Shown piece after piece: positions 1 through 6,111 of a stretch of 13,623 nucleotides of DNA. The translations under genes and the position numbers were made by a program. The stretch is from Desulfobacterales bacterium (GTDB taxonomy: Bacteria; Desulfobacterota; Desulfobacteria; Desulfobacterales; JAHEIW01). A model generated the notes under the pieces. The model was not told the DNA's origin. It saw nothing but the letters and a program-made list of their open reading frames with translations, and ran no database searches. The DNA lies in the NCBI GenBank assembly GCA_030145015.1, contig JAQYWI010000151.1, positions 1 to 13,623 of the forward strand. The letters run 5' to 3'. Every line of letters starts with the position of its first letter. Within the stretch, counting starts at the first letter, position 1.

Positions 1-140
1 ATCTGCCGGCCGATAAAATCGTAGTCGTACTGAACATCGAGTACGCCTTCATCACCGTGCTCCGGGCAAATGTAATCGACTTCATCCGGACGATATTGCT
101 TGCCGCAAATCAGACATTTCAGACAGTGTATGTTTTCCAA
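1..140 (-). CDS. thrC: Threonine synthase, N-terminal fragment (runs off window)
   Basis: Only about 46 codons are present; the gene continues beyond position 1. The fragment has a small zinc-ribbon-like start with HCLKCLICGK followed by YICPEHGDEG, ending in LDVQYDYDFIGRQ. This Cys-x2-Cys plus Cys-Pro-Glu-His pattern and the acidic-aromatic run after it are typical of the N-terminus of the PLP-dependent threonine synthases that carry an N-terminal metal ribbon. Those enzymes convert O-phosphohomoserine to threonine in the cytoplasm. No in-frame ATG is suitably placed. I chose TTG at 140 because a GGAG ribosome-binding sequence lies about 10 nt upstream on this strand. The gene is divergent from the phosphoribosyltransferase gene at 494. 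The catalytic PLP domain is outside the window, so the identification rests on the N-terminal signature only. Confidence 0.72.
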   Translation of the reverse strand, partial: MENIHCLKCLICGKQYRPDEVDYICPEHGDEGVLDVQYDYDFIGRQ

Positions 141-160
141 TGTGCTGTTACTCCAGCCGG

Positions 161-186
161 GCCCAATTGGTTAAAACCAATTGGGC
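161..186. repeat. Perfect 12-bp inverted repeat in the thrC leader
   Basis: The arms GCCCAATTGGTT (161-172) and AACCAATTGGGC (175-186) are exact reverse complements with 2 nt between them. The element lies 20 bases upstream of the proposed thrC TTG start, in its leader or promoter zone. There is no T-run on either side, so an intrinsic terminator is unlikely. A DNA-binding operator or a leader hairpin near the thrC ribosome-binding site are both possible. The function is not established. Confidence 0.6.
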
Positions 187-493
187 GTTATTTGTTATTG
201 GATAATGGTTATTAGAATTCAATGGCAAGCTTATTTTATATTCCAATAATGGGTGAGAAATAAAATTAGATATCATTCCTTTTAAACTATTAACTAATAA
301 CGAATAACAGATAACCACGAATTGAGCACTTCGCGCTCAATTCGGTATTACGACCATACCATAACCTGGATAAAAGACAAAACCGGACATGTCAATATTT
401 TCCATAATACCTTTAAATCATAAAAATGGGAGACTTGCACTCGCAAATCGGTTATGATACGTCTCTCGAATTCACTCATACTGGAGGTTTCAA
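187..493. other. AT-rich divergent spacer between thrC and gpt
   Basis: There is no credible gene here. The stretch is AT-rich, with degenerate TTATTGGATAATGG and TAACTAATAACGAATAACAG motifs repeated in both orientations, which suggests an old fold-back repeat. A perfect 10-bp hairpin lies inside it (318-344). A TATGAT hexamer at 453-458 is a possible -10 box for the gene starting at 494, but no convincing -35 is correctly spaced, so I do not call a promoter. Confidence 0.5.
318..344. repeat. Perfect 10-bp stem-loop
   Basis: The arms CGAATTGAGC (318-327) and GCTCAATTCG (335-344) enclose a 7-nt loop, ACTTCGC. The hairpin is not followed by a T-run in either direction, so it does not look like an intrinsic terminator. 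It sits inside the divergent spacer between thrC and gpt and may be part of a degenerate mobile fold-back repeat. Confidence 0.55.
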
Positions 494-985
494 ATGCCCG
501 CAACTCAAGAACGCTTTACCAAAACATTCCCTATATCCTGGGAGCAGCTGCATCGCGATTCCAAGGCTCTGGCCTGGAGGCTGGTGGATTTGGAGAAGTG
601 GGAAGGCATTGTCGCCATAACACGGGGCGGTATGGTTCCCGCATCCATCATTGCGCGCGAATTGGAAATTCGTTGTGTCGATACGGTGTGTGTTTTCAGT
701 TACGACGAGCGGACCCAGGGCGAGATTACCGTTCTTAAATCGGTGGACATGGACGGCGACGGCTGGCTGCTGGTTGACGACCTGGTGGATACCGGTCAGA
801 CGGCCCGCATCGTCAGAAACATGCTCCCCAAGGCCCACTTTGCCACCGTCTATGCCAAACCCGAAGGCCGCCCGCTGGTTGACACCTATATTACCGAAGT
901 CAGCCAGGACACCTGGATATTGTTTCCCTGGGATACGGAAACACAATTTGTGCCACCCATCGTCGATATAAAGCAAGGTGGCTGA
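494..985 (+). CDS. gpt: Xanthine-guanine phosphoribosyltransferase (type I PRTase)
   Basis: This 163-aa protein is expected to transfer ribose-5-phosphate from PRPP to xanthine, guanine or hypoxanthine in the cytoplasm (purine salvage). It matches the E. coli Gpt pattern closely. It has [11 protein letters not shown] around residues 40-50 (the RGG loop), [10 protein letters not shown] (62-71), the PRPP-binding loop [13 protein letters not shown] (92-104), [19 protein letters not shown] (112-130) and the base-binding segment DTWILFPWD (139-147). The usual family length is about 150 residues, and the extra residues lie at the N-terminus. The start is set by a GGAGG sequence at 483-487, 6 nt ahead of ATG 494. 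Its TGA stop (983-985) overlaps the ATG of the molybdoenzyme at 985, so the two are almost certainly co-translated. That partnership is unusual for gpt and hints at a role tied to the molybdoenzyme, either its guanine-containing cofactor or a purine substrate. This last point is inference. Confidence 0.9.
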   Translation: MPATQERFTKTFPISWEQLHRDSKALAWRLVDLEKWEGIVAITRGGMVPASIIARELEIRCVDTVCVFSYDERTQGEITVLKSVDMDGDGWLLVDDLVDTGQTARIVRNMLPKAHFATVYAKPEGRPLVDTYITEVSQDTWILFPWDTETQFVPPIVDIKQGG

Positions 986-3069
986 TGATGCCGGAGGATA
1001 TTCGCTGGGTAAAGACGCATTGCGGAAGAATGGACCACGGGGGTTGTGCGCTTGTTGTCGGCGTTAAGAACAACCAGATCGTCAAGATCAAAGGGGATCC
1101 TGAAGGATTTTTAAATAAAGGCTATGTCTGTTTCAAAGGCATCGTATCCCATGAGCGGCTCGCTCATCCGGACCGCCTCAGATACCCTCTCAAACGAATC
1201 GGTGACCGCGGAGAAGGCCGCTGGAAGACGATTTCCTGGGATGAGGCCATTAAGGAAATTTGTGAAAACTTTAACCGGATTAAAGACACCTCTGGGGCAA
1301 AAGGCGTTGCATTTTGCCAGGGAATGCCCAAGGGTCTCGAGCTTTTTGTCTTAATGCGTCTGGCCAATACGTTTGGCTCGCCCAATGTCGTCGGCCCGCA
1401 GGATGTTTGTCATGCCCCACGAGAAATCAGCGGGTTGCATACCTGCGGGTTTTATCCAATTGCGGATTTTCATCATCCCGGCAAGACGGTCATACTCTGG
1501 GGCAGCAATACCACCAGCACCAATGAGGAGGGCGCCATCTGCAGCCTCCTGCTGAAGCAGTTAAAAAAGGGGACTGAACTCATTGTGGTTGATCCCCGAA
1601 AAACAGAATTGGCTCAAAAGGCTAAATACTGGCTCCAGATAAGACCGGGAACGGATAACGCGCTGGCATTGGCCTTTTTAAACGTCACCATCAACGAAAA
1701 AATTTATGATGCGGATTTCGTGAAGAATTGGACATTTGGTTTCGACGATTTATCGAATCACGTCCAGCAATATTCTCCTGAAAAGATGTCAGAAGTGACA
1801 TGGATTTCTCCTGATCTTATCCGAGAAGCCGCCAGGTTCTATGCACATTCCCATCCGGCTGCGATTCAATGGGGCAATCCCATCGAACAAACGGTGCATA
1901 ATTTTGATACCGCCAGGGCGCTGGTCTGTCTGATGGCGATTTGTGGAAACCTCGACATGCCAGGAGGTAATATTAAGGCTAATGAGCCGAAAACGACTCC
2001 CTTCGGGAATTTTGTCAGAGCAGACCGGATTCCTTCGAAGCGAAAAGAAATGATTCCTGCCTATCATCAGACGAGCCCCAAGTTGATGACCGTTCCACCG
2101 GGCTTATTCCGAAAAGCGGTCCTGGAAGAATTCCCTTATGCGGTCAAAGCGGTTTATATGCATGGCACTAATCCGCTGGTCACCTATGCCGACAGCCGTA
2201 AGACGTTTGAGACCCTCAAGAAGCTTGATTTTATTGCCATTGCCGATATCTTCATGACGCCAACCGCTTCAATGGCCGATATCGTACTTCCCGCTGCCAC
2301 TCACTTTGAATTCAATGACATCGGCCATTACGGGCTTGGCCATGGCTATATTCTGGCGCGCCCGAAGGTGGTTGACCCTCCCGAAGGGTGCTGGCCGGAT
2401 ATTAAAATTTTAAATGAACTGGGAAAAGCGCTCACGTCCGAGGAATACTGGTACGATGATTATGAGAAGCTTTTGGAAGAAGTTTTGGAACCGAGCGGGC
2501 TCAGCTACCCGGAATTCGTTGCTCAGGGGTACCTGAAGGGCGCCGAACAATTTCAAAAATACCTGTCGACAGGCTTCAAAACCCCCACCGGGAAGGTAGA
2601 ATTGTCATTATCCCAGGCGGAAAAGTTGAAGCTTTCGGCCCTGCCGGGGTTCAGCGGCCTCCCCGATAAGGGCCCTGAAGACTTCCCCCTGGTCCTGACC
2701 AGTTCCAAAAGCCGTTATTATCTGCACTCATCCTACAGATGGCTTAAGCGACTCAGAGAGAAAAGACAGCATCCCAAGGTTGAGATCCATTCAGAAACAG
2801 CAGCGAAATATGGTATCAAACATGGCGACGCCGTCATCATCGCAACAAGCGAAGGCGAGATAACTCAGATCGCGCATGTGACCGATGCGATTCATCCGCA
2901 AGTGATCAATGCCGCGTATGGATGGTGGTTTCCCGAGGGAAAGCCTGAATCCCAGTACGACTGGAAAACATCTAATTTTAATATGCTCACCTCGATGGAA
3001 ACGCTGGGCAGAGAGTTCGGCACACCCAATCTAAAGGGGATCGGTTGCCGCATAAGACGAAAAAAATAA
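985..3069 (+). CDS. DMSO-reductase-family molybdopterin (bis-MGD) oxidoreductase, substrate unknown
   Basis: This 694-aa enzyme of the Mo/W-bis-pterin family has no twin-arginine leader, so it is predicted to be cytoplasmic. The N-terminal Fe-S domain has C13, C21 and C49 (YVCFKG). The usual second cysteine is replaced, with D17 in its place (CGRMDHGGC). The Mo-ligand position is Cys142 in DVCHAPREISG. Cofactor-binding landmarks are ILWGSNTTSTNEEG (170-183), IVVDPRKTELA (200-210), IRPGTDNALALA (219-230) and a C-terminal dinucleotide-binding domain from about residue 565 (LTSSKSRYYLHSSYR; HGDAVIIATSEGE). The length fits single-subunit family members (650-750 aa). No partner ferredoxin or membrane subunit is adjacent. 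ATG 985 overlaps the gpt stop; ATG 988, better spaced from AAGGTGG at 975-981, is an equally good start. Acetylene hydratase, transhydroxylase or formate/thiosulfate-type activities cannot be separated from sequence alone. Confidence 0.88.
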   Translation: MMPEDIRWVKTHCGRMDHGGCALVVGVKNNQIVKIKGDPEGFLNKGYVCFKGIVSHERLAHPDRLRYPLKRIGDRGEGRWKTISWDEAIKEICENFNRIKDTSGAKGVAFCQGMPKGLELFVLMRLANTFGSPNVVGPQDVCHAPREISGLHTCGFYPIADFHHPGKTVILWGSNTTSTNEEGAICSLLLKQLKKGTELIVVDPRKTELAQKAKYWLQIRPGTDNALALAFLNVTINEKIYDADFVKNWTFGFDDLSNHVQQYSPEKMSEVTWISPDLIREAARFYAHSHPAAIQWGNPIEQTVHNFDTARALVCLMAICGNLDMPGGNIKANEPKTTPFGNFVRADRIPSKRKEMIPAYHQTSPKLMTVPPGLFRKAVLEEFPYAVKAVYMHGTNPLVTYADSRKTFETLKKLDFIAIADIFMTPTASMADIVLPAATHFEFNDIGHYGLGHGYILARPKVVDPPEGCWPDIKILNELGKALTSEEYWYDDYEKLLEEVLEPSGLSYPEFVAQGYLKGAEQFQKYLSTGFKTPTGKVELSLSQAEKLKLSALPGFSGLPDKGPEDFPLVLTSSKSRYYLHSSYRWLKRLREKRQHPKVEIHSETAAKYGIKHGDAVIIATSEGEITQIAHVTDAIHPQVINAAYGWWFPEGKPESQYDWKTSNFNMLTSMETLGREFGTPNLKGIGCRIRRKK

Positions 3070-3096
3070 CGATATTAATTCAAGCCCTATTTCTCT

Positions 3097-3144
3097 TCGT
3101 ACGCGTCGTCGTCCTCGTGCTCGTACTCGAAACATTATCGAGTA
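3097..3144. repeat. Dispersed CTCGT-rich intergenic repeat, copy 1
   Basis: The stretch is composed of CGTCGTCGTCCTCGTGCTCG and TACTCGAAACATTATCGAGTA. A related sequence, GTCCTCGTACCCGTACTCG followed by ATGCAATATCG, recurs at 5723-5790. The shared pattern is a CTCGT-type run, a short spacer, then an A/T-rich ATTATCG or AATATCG block. It is non-coding and likely a degenerate mobile fold-back repeat. Confidence 0.5.
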
Positions 3145-3165
3145 GGGTCGGCCTCCGCGCCGACC
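3142..3165 (+). repeat. REP-like hairpin, plus orientation
   Basis: The tetranucleotide GTAG (3142-3145) is followed by a 7-bp stem GGTCGGC (3146-3152), a 6-nt loop CTCCGC and GCCGACC (3159-3165). A GTAG immediately 5' of a GC-rich hairpin is the architecture of REP sequences associated with RAYT transposases (known for that class). A second hairpin of identical plan lies on the other strand at 3192-3215. Confidence 0.6.
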
Positions 3166-3185
3166 ACGAATAAAGACGACACCCA

Positions 3186-3211
3186 TAAAAAGGCGGCCTC
3201 AGAGGGCCGCC
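3186..3211 (-). terminator. Intrinsic terminator of the HMGL-like gene
   Basis: On the minus strand the GC-rich 7-bp stem GGCGGCC/GGCCGCC with a 6-nt loop is followed directly by TTTTTATG. It lies about 75 bases past the TAG stop (3287-3289) of the minus-strand gene. It coincides with the minus REP-like hairpin, so a repeat seems to have been co-opted as a terminator. It also separates this gene from the convergent molybdoenzyme gene. Confidence 0.6.
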
Positions 3212-3215
3212 CTAC
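3192..3215 (-). repeat. REP-like hairpin, minus orientation (inverted partner)
   Basis: Read on the minus strand this is GTAG (3215-3212), stem GGCGGCC (3211-3205), loop CTCTGA and GGCCGCC (3198-3192). The layout is the same as the plus-strand copy at 3142-3165: GTAG, a 7-bp stem and a 6-nt loop starting CTC. The two face each other across 26 bp, as in a BIME-like pair. No RAYT transposase gene is in the window. Confidence 0.6.
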
Positions 3216-3243
3216 TGCCCCTTGACTTCTGTCATCTGTTTTT

Positions 3244-3283
3244 GACCAGTATCCAGAAGCCAGCGACCAGAAGCCAGTAACCA
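3244..3283. repeat. CCAGAAGCCAG-type dispersed repeat, copy 1
   Basis: Degenerate direct repeats of CCAGAAGCCAGCGACCAG and CCAGAAGCCAGTAACCA lie just after the end of the HMGL-like gene. Copies recur at 9235-9320 (as a fold-back) and 11451-11470. Non-coding. Confidence 0.6.
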
Positions 3284-3286
3284 AAA

Positions 3287-4453
3287 CTAAGGACGGAATT
3301 GCTTTGGCAGCACCGGCGTCGCATCCCATTCTGCGGGCCAGTTCTGACCGGGTTTTTCTTTGCGTTTTTCTTTTAATTTTTTAAGTCCGGGCCGTGCATA
3401 TTTTGGATGGCCTTCCTTCAGGGTACGTCCATTAATGGCCGCTTCGCTGCGCAACCGCCTCCCAACGGTGCGTTCCATCTGTCGCCCGAGCCACAGCACC
3501 CGATCAACATCGTAGCCGTGCTCAATGCCCATCTCATCGATCTGAACCAGCATATCCTCTATACAGGTGAGCCCGACGAAGCGCGGATCGTCATAATAGT
3601 ACTCACCGGTTCCCGGCACCGGACAATCATCCAAAAAATTTGCCGGTTGGCCCCCCATACCGCCGATCGTCGCTTCAAAATAAGTAATGCCCGCTTGCAG
3701 CGCCGCCAAAACCGAAGCCGACGCCACCCGTTTGGTTTCATGGAAATGAGCGATGTGAAGAGAGGTATCCGGTATTTCATCCAATATCATGGAGAAATAG
3801 CGATATACATCCGGTGCTGATGCGCTGCCGTCATGGTCTGCATGTTCGATATCGGAGGCTCCGATCTCCAGCCATCTTTTGGTAAACTCGACCGCATCTT
3901 TCAGTTCCGTGGCCCCGGCGATAGGGCTGCCCCAGATAGTGCTGACCGTACCGCACATCTTCATTCCGGCGTCTGCGCATTTCTTAATGCAGCGCTCCGC
4001 TTCTTTCCAGTATTGCGGCAACGTGGTTGCAGAATTGGCAAAATGGTGTTCTTCCTCGGTTGAAACCATCATCAAACAGCGATCAGGACCGATACCTTTT
4101 TCCTGCAATTGGATCGCATGATCAACGGCGCCTTCACGGATCGTCACAGCCGTAATGCAAACATCATCGGGATTGATGCCTCTTTTTTCACAACGCTTTT
4201 TAAATCGATCGCTTCGCAGATGGCTCAATACCTTTTCGGCATCGCTAAACTGCGGCATCAGATAGGGATTGCCAAGGTTGGTGACCTCGATGTTACGGCA
4301 TCCGGCAAAAATCAATTCTTCAGCATAAAATGTCTTGGCGCGGGTCGAGATAAACTGCTCCAGGTGTTGAAATCCATCCCTGGTCGTAATGTCGCCGATG
4401 GTTACCTTTTTCGGCATCCTCGGAAAAATTTTCCAGTAATCGTATTCAGTCAT
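3287..4453 (-). CDS. HMG-CoA lyase-like / DRE-TIM metallolyase family protein, catalytic Cys absent
   Basis: This 388-aa cytoplasmic TIM-barrel enzyme is of the HMGL/pyruvate-carboxyltransferase family, which makes or breaks C-C bonds next to an acyl-CoA or oxoacid carbonyl using a divalent metal. Visible motifs are GDITTRDGFQ (20-29; Arg25, Asp26 and Gln29 match the R-D-G-x-Q of HMGL), IEVTNLGNP (55-63), IAHFHETKR (234-242; metal-binding H236 and H238) and EATIGGMGGQP (260-270). In true HMG-CoA lyase the last motif is G-L-G-G-C-P with a catalytic Cys. Here it is Gln269, so lyase activity on HMG-CoA is doubtful. The protein is longer than typical HMGL (about 300 aa), with a basic, lysine-rich C-terminal tail from about residue 350. 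A GGGAG sequence sits 11 nt upstream of ATG 4453. It lies on the same strand as the AUH-like hydratase, which suggests a related acyl-CoA pathway. A branched-chain or leucine role is inferred only. Confidence 0.8.
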   Translation of the reverse strand: MTEYDYWKIFPRMPKKVTIGDITTRDGFQHLEQFISTRAKTFYAEELIFAGCRNIEVTNLGNPYLMPQFSDAEKVLSHLRSDRFKKRCEKRGINPDDVCITAVTIREGAVDHAIQLQEKGIGPDRCLMMVSTEEEHHFANSATTLPQYWKEAERCIKKCADAGMKMCGTVSTIWGSPIAGATELKDAVEFTKRWLEIGASDIEHADHDGSASAPDVYRYFSMILDEIPDTSLHIAHFHETKRVASASVLAALQAGITYFEATIGGMGGQPANFLDDCPVPGTGEYYYDDPRFVGLTCIEDMLVQIDEMGIEHGYDVDRVLWLGRQMERTVGRRLRSEAAINGRTLKEGHPKYARPGLKKLKEKRKEKPGQNWPAEWDATPVLPKQFRP

Positions 4454-4518
4454 TTTTTACTAATCTCCCTTTCCAGTTGCTTTTAAGGCATTCGCTAAAA
4501 ATTAATTATAATTCATTG

Positions 4519-4720
4519 ATTCGATTTTGGATAAATCCGAAACACGAATATCGCCTGATTTTATAAAATTGGGCGAAACAAATCCGAATTTCTTAAATTC
4601 AAAGGTTCAAAAAAAAAGAGTATTTTCATTTACGTAGTATTCGTTAATCACTTCGTTTTGGATTTTGTATTTTGGTCATTCGAAATTGTTTCGAGTTTCG
4701 GGATTCGAATTTCGAATTTT
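4519..4720. repeat. TTCGAAATTCG-type fold-back repeat, copy 1 (fills the 321-bp spacer)
   Basis: The spacer 4454-4774 has no gene. It is AT-rich and contains ATCCGAAACACGAATATCG and AATCCGAATTTC on one side, and the reverse-complement type TTGGATTTTG, TTTCGAGTTTCGGG and ATTCGAATTTCGAATTTT on the other. This makes a degenerate long inverted repeat. A second copy of the same family lies at 10518-10699. There is no clear promoter within it. Confidence 0.6.
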
Positions 4721-4774
4721 TATAAACCACTGAGTTACGTTAGATAATAATAATCGATGAACCTGAGATCGACA

Positions 4775-5557
4775 TTATTTTCCCTTATAGACGGGTTTCC
4801 GTTTCTCCTTGAAGGCGGCCAGTCCTTCAAGGCGATCCTCGGTCGGAATGCAAACCCAATAGGCATTGGATTCAATCGCCAGACCCGTGTGAATGTCGGT
4901 TTCCAGCCCATGGTTGATGGCATACTTAGCCTGTTCGATGGCAATGGGGCCGGCTTCACAGATCATGTCAGCCATTTTCTTGCATTCAGCCAGCAGGTCT
5001 TTGGGCTCACAGATCTTGTTGACCAAACCGATGTTCAGGGCTTCCTGAGCGCCGATACGCTGCCCTGTAAATATGAGCTCTTTGGCTTTCCCCCGTCCAA
5101 CCAGTCTCGGCAGCCGCTGGGTGCCGCCGGCGCCTGGAATGATCGCCAGACGGGTTTCAGTCAGGCCCATGCTGGCGTTCAGGGATGCAATCCGGATATC
5201 ACTGGCCAGAGCCAGCTCGGTTCCCCCGCCGAGCGCAATGCCGTTTATAGCGGCAATAACGGCCTTGTTCAACTGCTCGATGGAAGTGAATAGATCGCGG
5301 ATGGTAAAAATATATTCTCTGACCTGATCCGGTGCCAGCGTGGCACGTTCTTTAAGATCCGCTCCGGCACAAAAGGCTTTCTCACCGGCTGCGGTTATGA
5401 TGACCACCCGAATATTCGGTTTGAAGCGCAAAGATTCGATCTGGTCCCTAAACGCATGCAGCATTGGAAAATTTAATGAATTCATGACCTCCGGGCGATT
5501 TAGCGTTAAAGTGACCACGCCGTTTTTTTCTTTAACCAAAAGGACACTTTCGTTCAT
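4775..5557 (-). CDS. Enoyl-CoA hydratase, AUH (methylglutaconyl-CoA hydratase)-like crotonase
   Basis: This 260-aa cytoplasmic crotonase hydrates a 2-enoyl-CoA to a 3-hydroxyacyl-CoA. The oxyanion-hole segments are AFCAGADLKE (61-70) and NGIALGGGTELALASD (105-120). Both catalytic glutamates of hydratases are present: E114 (GGTELALA) and E134 (GLTETRLAIIPGAGGTQRLP). The segments GADLKERA, LTETRLAIIPGAGGTQRLPR, AKELIFTG, TGLAIESNAY and PTEDRLEGLAAFKEKRKPVYKG resemble the AUH subgroup more than generic crotonases, so 3-methylglutaconyl-CoA is a plausible substrate. Crotonyl-CoA is equally possible and would complete the beta-oxidation set encoded downstream on the other strand. The start is fixed by AGGAGGG 5 nt before ATG 5557. 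The gene is divergent from the thiolase gene, with probable shared control sites between them. Confidence 0.88.
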   Translation of the reverse strand: MNESVLLVKEKNGVVTLTLNRPEVMNSLNFPMLHAFRDQIESLRFKPNIRVVIITAAGEKAFCAGADLKERATLAPDQVREYIFTIRDLFTSIEQLNKAVIAAINGIALGGGTELALASDIRIASLNASMGLTETRLAIIPGAGGTQRLPRLVGRGKAKELIFTGQRIGAQEALNIGLVNKICEPKDLLAECKKMADMICEAGPIAIEQAKYAINHGLETDIHTGLAIESNAYWVCIPTEDRLEGLAAFKEKRKPVYKGK

Positions 5558-5722
5558 ATATTCCCTCCTGTATGAATTGACAATTGAATATTGAATATTT
5601 GAGGAATTCTGTCGGTCTTATTTACAGCTTTTTGCTTCGGACAATACAGATGATACGGTCATTTTTCAGTTACTTAAAAGTACTTCAATAAACAATCTTC
5701 AATTTTCATTAGTCAATCTTAA

Positions 5723-5790
5723 GTCCTCGTACCCGTACTCGTATTTGATGCAATATCGCGGACGGGGAGGAGCACGAGGGCGATTACGAT
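5723..5790. repeat. Dispersed CTCGT-rich intergenic repeat, copy 2
   Basis: CCTCGTACCCGTACTCGTAT, then GATGCAATATCGCGGACGGG, is followed by GGAGCACGAGG in reverse-complement sense. It forms a degenerate fold-back related to the sequence at 3097-3144. Non-coding. Confidence 0.5.
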
Positions 5791-5811
5791 GATATTAGGA
5801 CCTTTTCTTCC

Positions 5812-5829
5812 TGAGCGAGCGCTCGGTCA
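5812..5829. promoter_or_regulatory. Candidate TetR-type operator (18-bp palindrome)
   Basis: TGAGCGAGCGCTCGGTCA is palindromic except for one mismatched pair (positions 4 and 15). Its size and GAGCGCTC core are like sites of TetR/AcrR-family regulators of fatty-acid and acyl-CoA genes (known for the class). It stands between divergent hydratase and thiolase genes. No TetR gene is in the window, so the binding protein is unknown. Confidence 0.5.
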
Positions 5830-5962
5830 TATACACATTATTATAGAACCTTTTTAATTTGTCAATAACTTAATCAGTTGAGGCGACACAGTCTATCATA
5901 TTGATTTATATTTATAAATTTCAAATGGTTAATATATATACCAGCTCTAATATCCGAATAAC

Positions 5963-5992
5963 TTGACAAGCTAAAATGAGTCGTGTTATTTA
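5963..5992 (+). promoter_or_regulatory. Possible sigma70-type promoter for thiolase gene
   Basis: TTGACA (5963-5968) is a perfect -35 hexamer. At 17-18 nt spacing the best -10 is TTATTT or TATTTA (5986-5992), which is weak. An alternative start could use TATAAA at 6047-6052, whose -35 is poor. The predicted start point would lie next to the palindrome at 5998-6011, a typical repressor position. Confidence 0.3.
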
Positions 5993-5997
5993 TTCAT

Positions 5998-6011
5998 TGA
6001 GCGCACGTTCA
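5998..6011. promoter_or_regulatory. Second candidate operator with TGAGCG half-site
   Basis: TGAGCGCACGTTCA is an imperfect dyad (TGA-x-CG and CG-x-TCA pair; one mismatched pair plus the centre). It shares the TGAGCG half-site with the palindrome at 5812-5829, 186 bp upstream. It follows the possible -10 region of the thiolase promoter. Confidence 0.3.
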
Positions 6012-6111
6012 GTTTAAATTGTGGCTTGCAACCATCTGACCTACACTATAAAAAGCTAAAATCAATTGGGGATGATGCCATATCGGTTAATCGTTTAAAA
6101 GGAGATCCTAT

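Larger units (their letters stand above)
5558..6111. promoter_or_regulatory. Divergent control region between hydratase and thiolase genes
   Basis: This 554-bp gene-free region separates two divergent acyl-CoA genes. It contains a CTCGT-type repeat (5723-5790), a near-perfect 18-bp palindrome (5812-5829), a consensus TTGACA (5963-5968) and a second palindrome with a similar half-site just beyond it (5998-6011). There is also a TATAAA hexamer (6047-6052) about 60 bases upstream of the thiolase ATG. The remainder is AT-rich sequence with no recognisable gene. Confidence 0.5.

Noticed and set aside
435..458. TTGCAC and TATGAT as a gpt promoter
   Set aside because: The spacing is only 12 nt, too short for a sigma70 promoter.
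476..976. Minus-strand open frame of 166 codons opposite gpt
   Set aside because: It is the antisense shadow of a clear phosphoribosyltransferase gene and has no recognisable motifs.
3407..4486. Plus-strand open frames opposite the HMGL-like gene
   Set aside because: They lie antisense to a gene with clear family motifs and have no ribosome-binding sites or domain signals.
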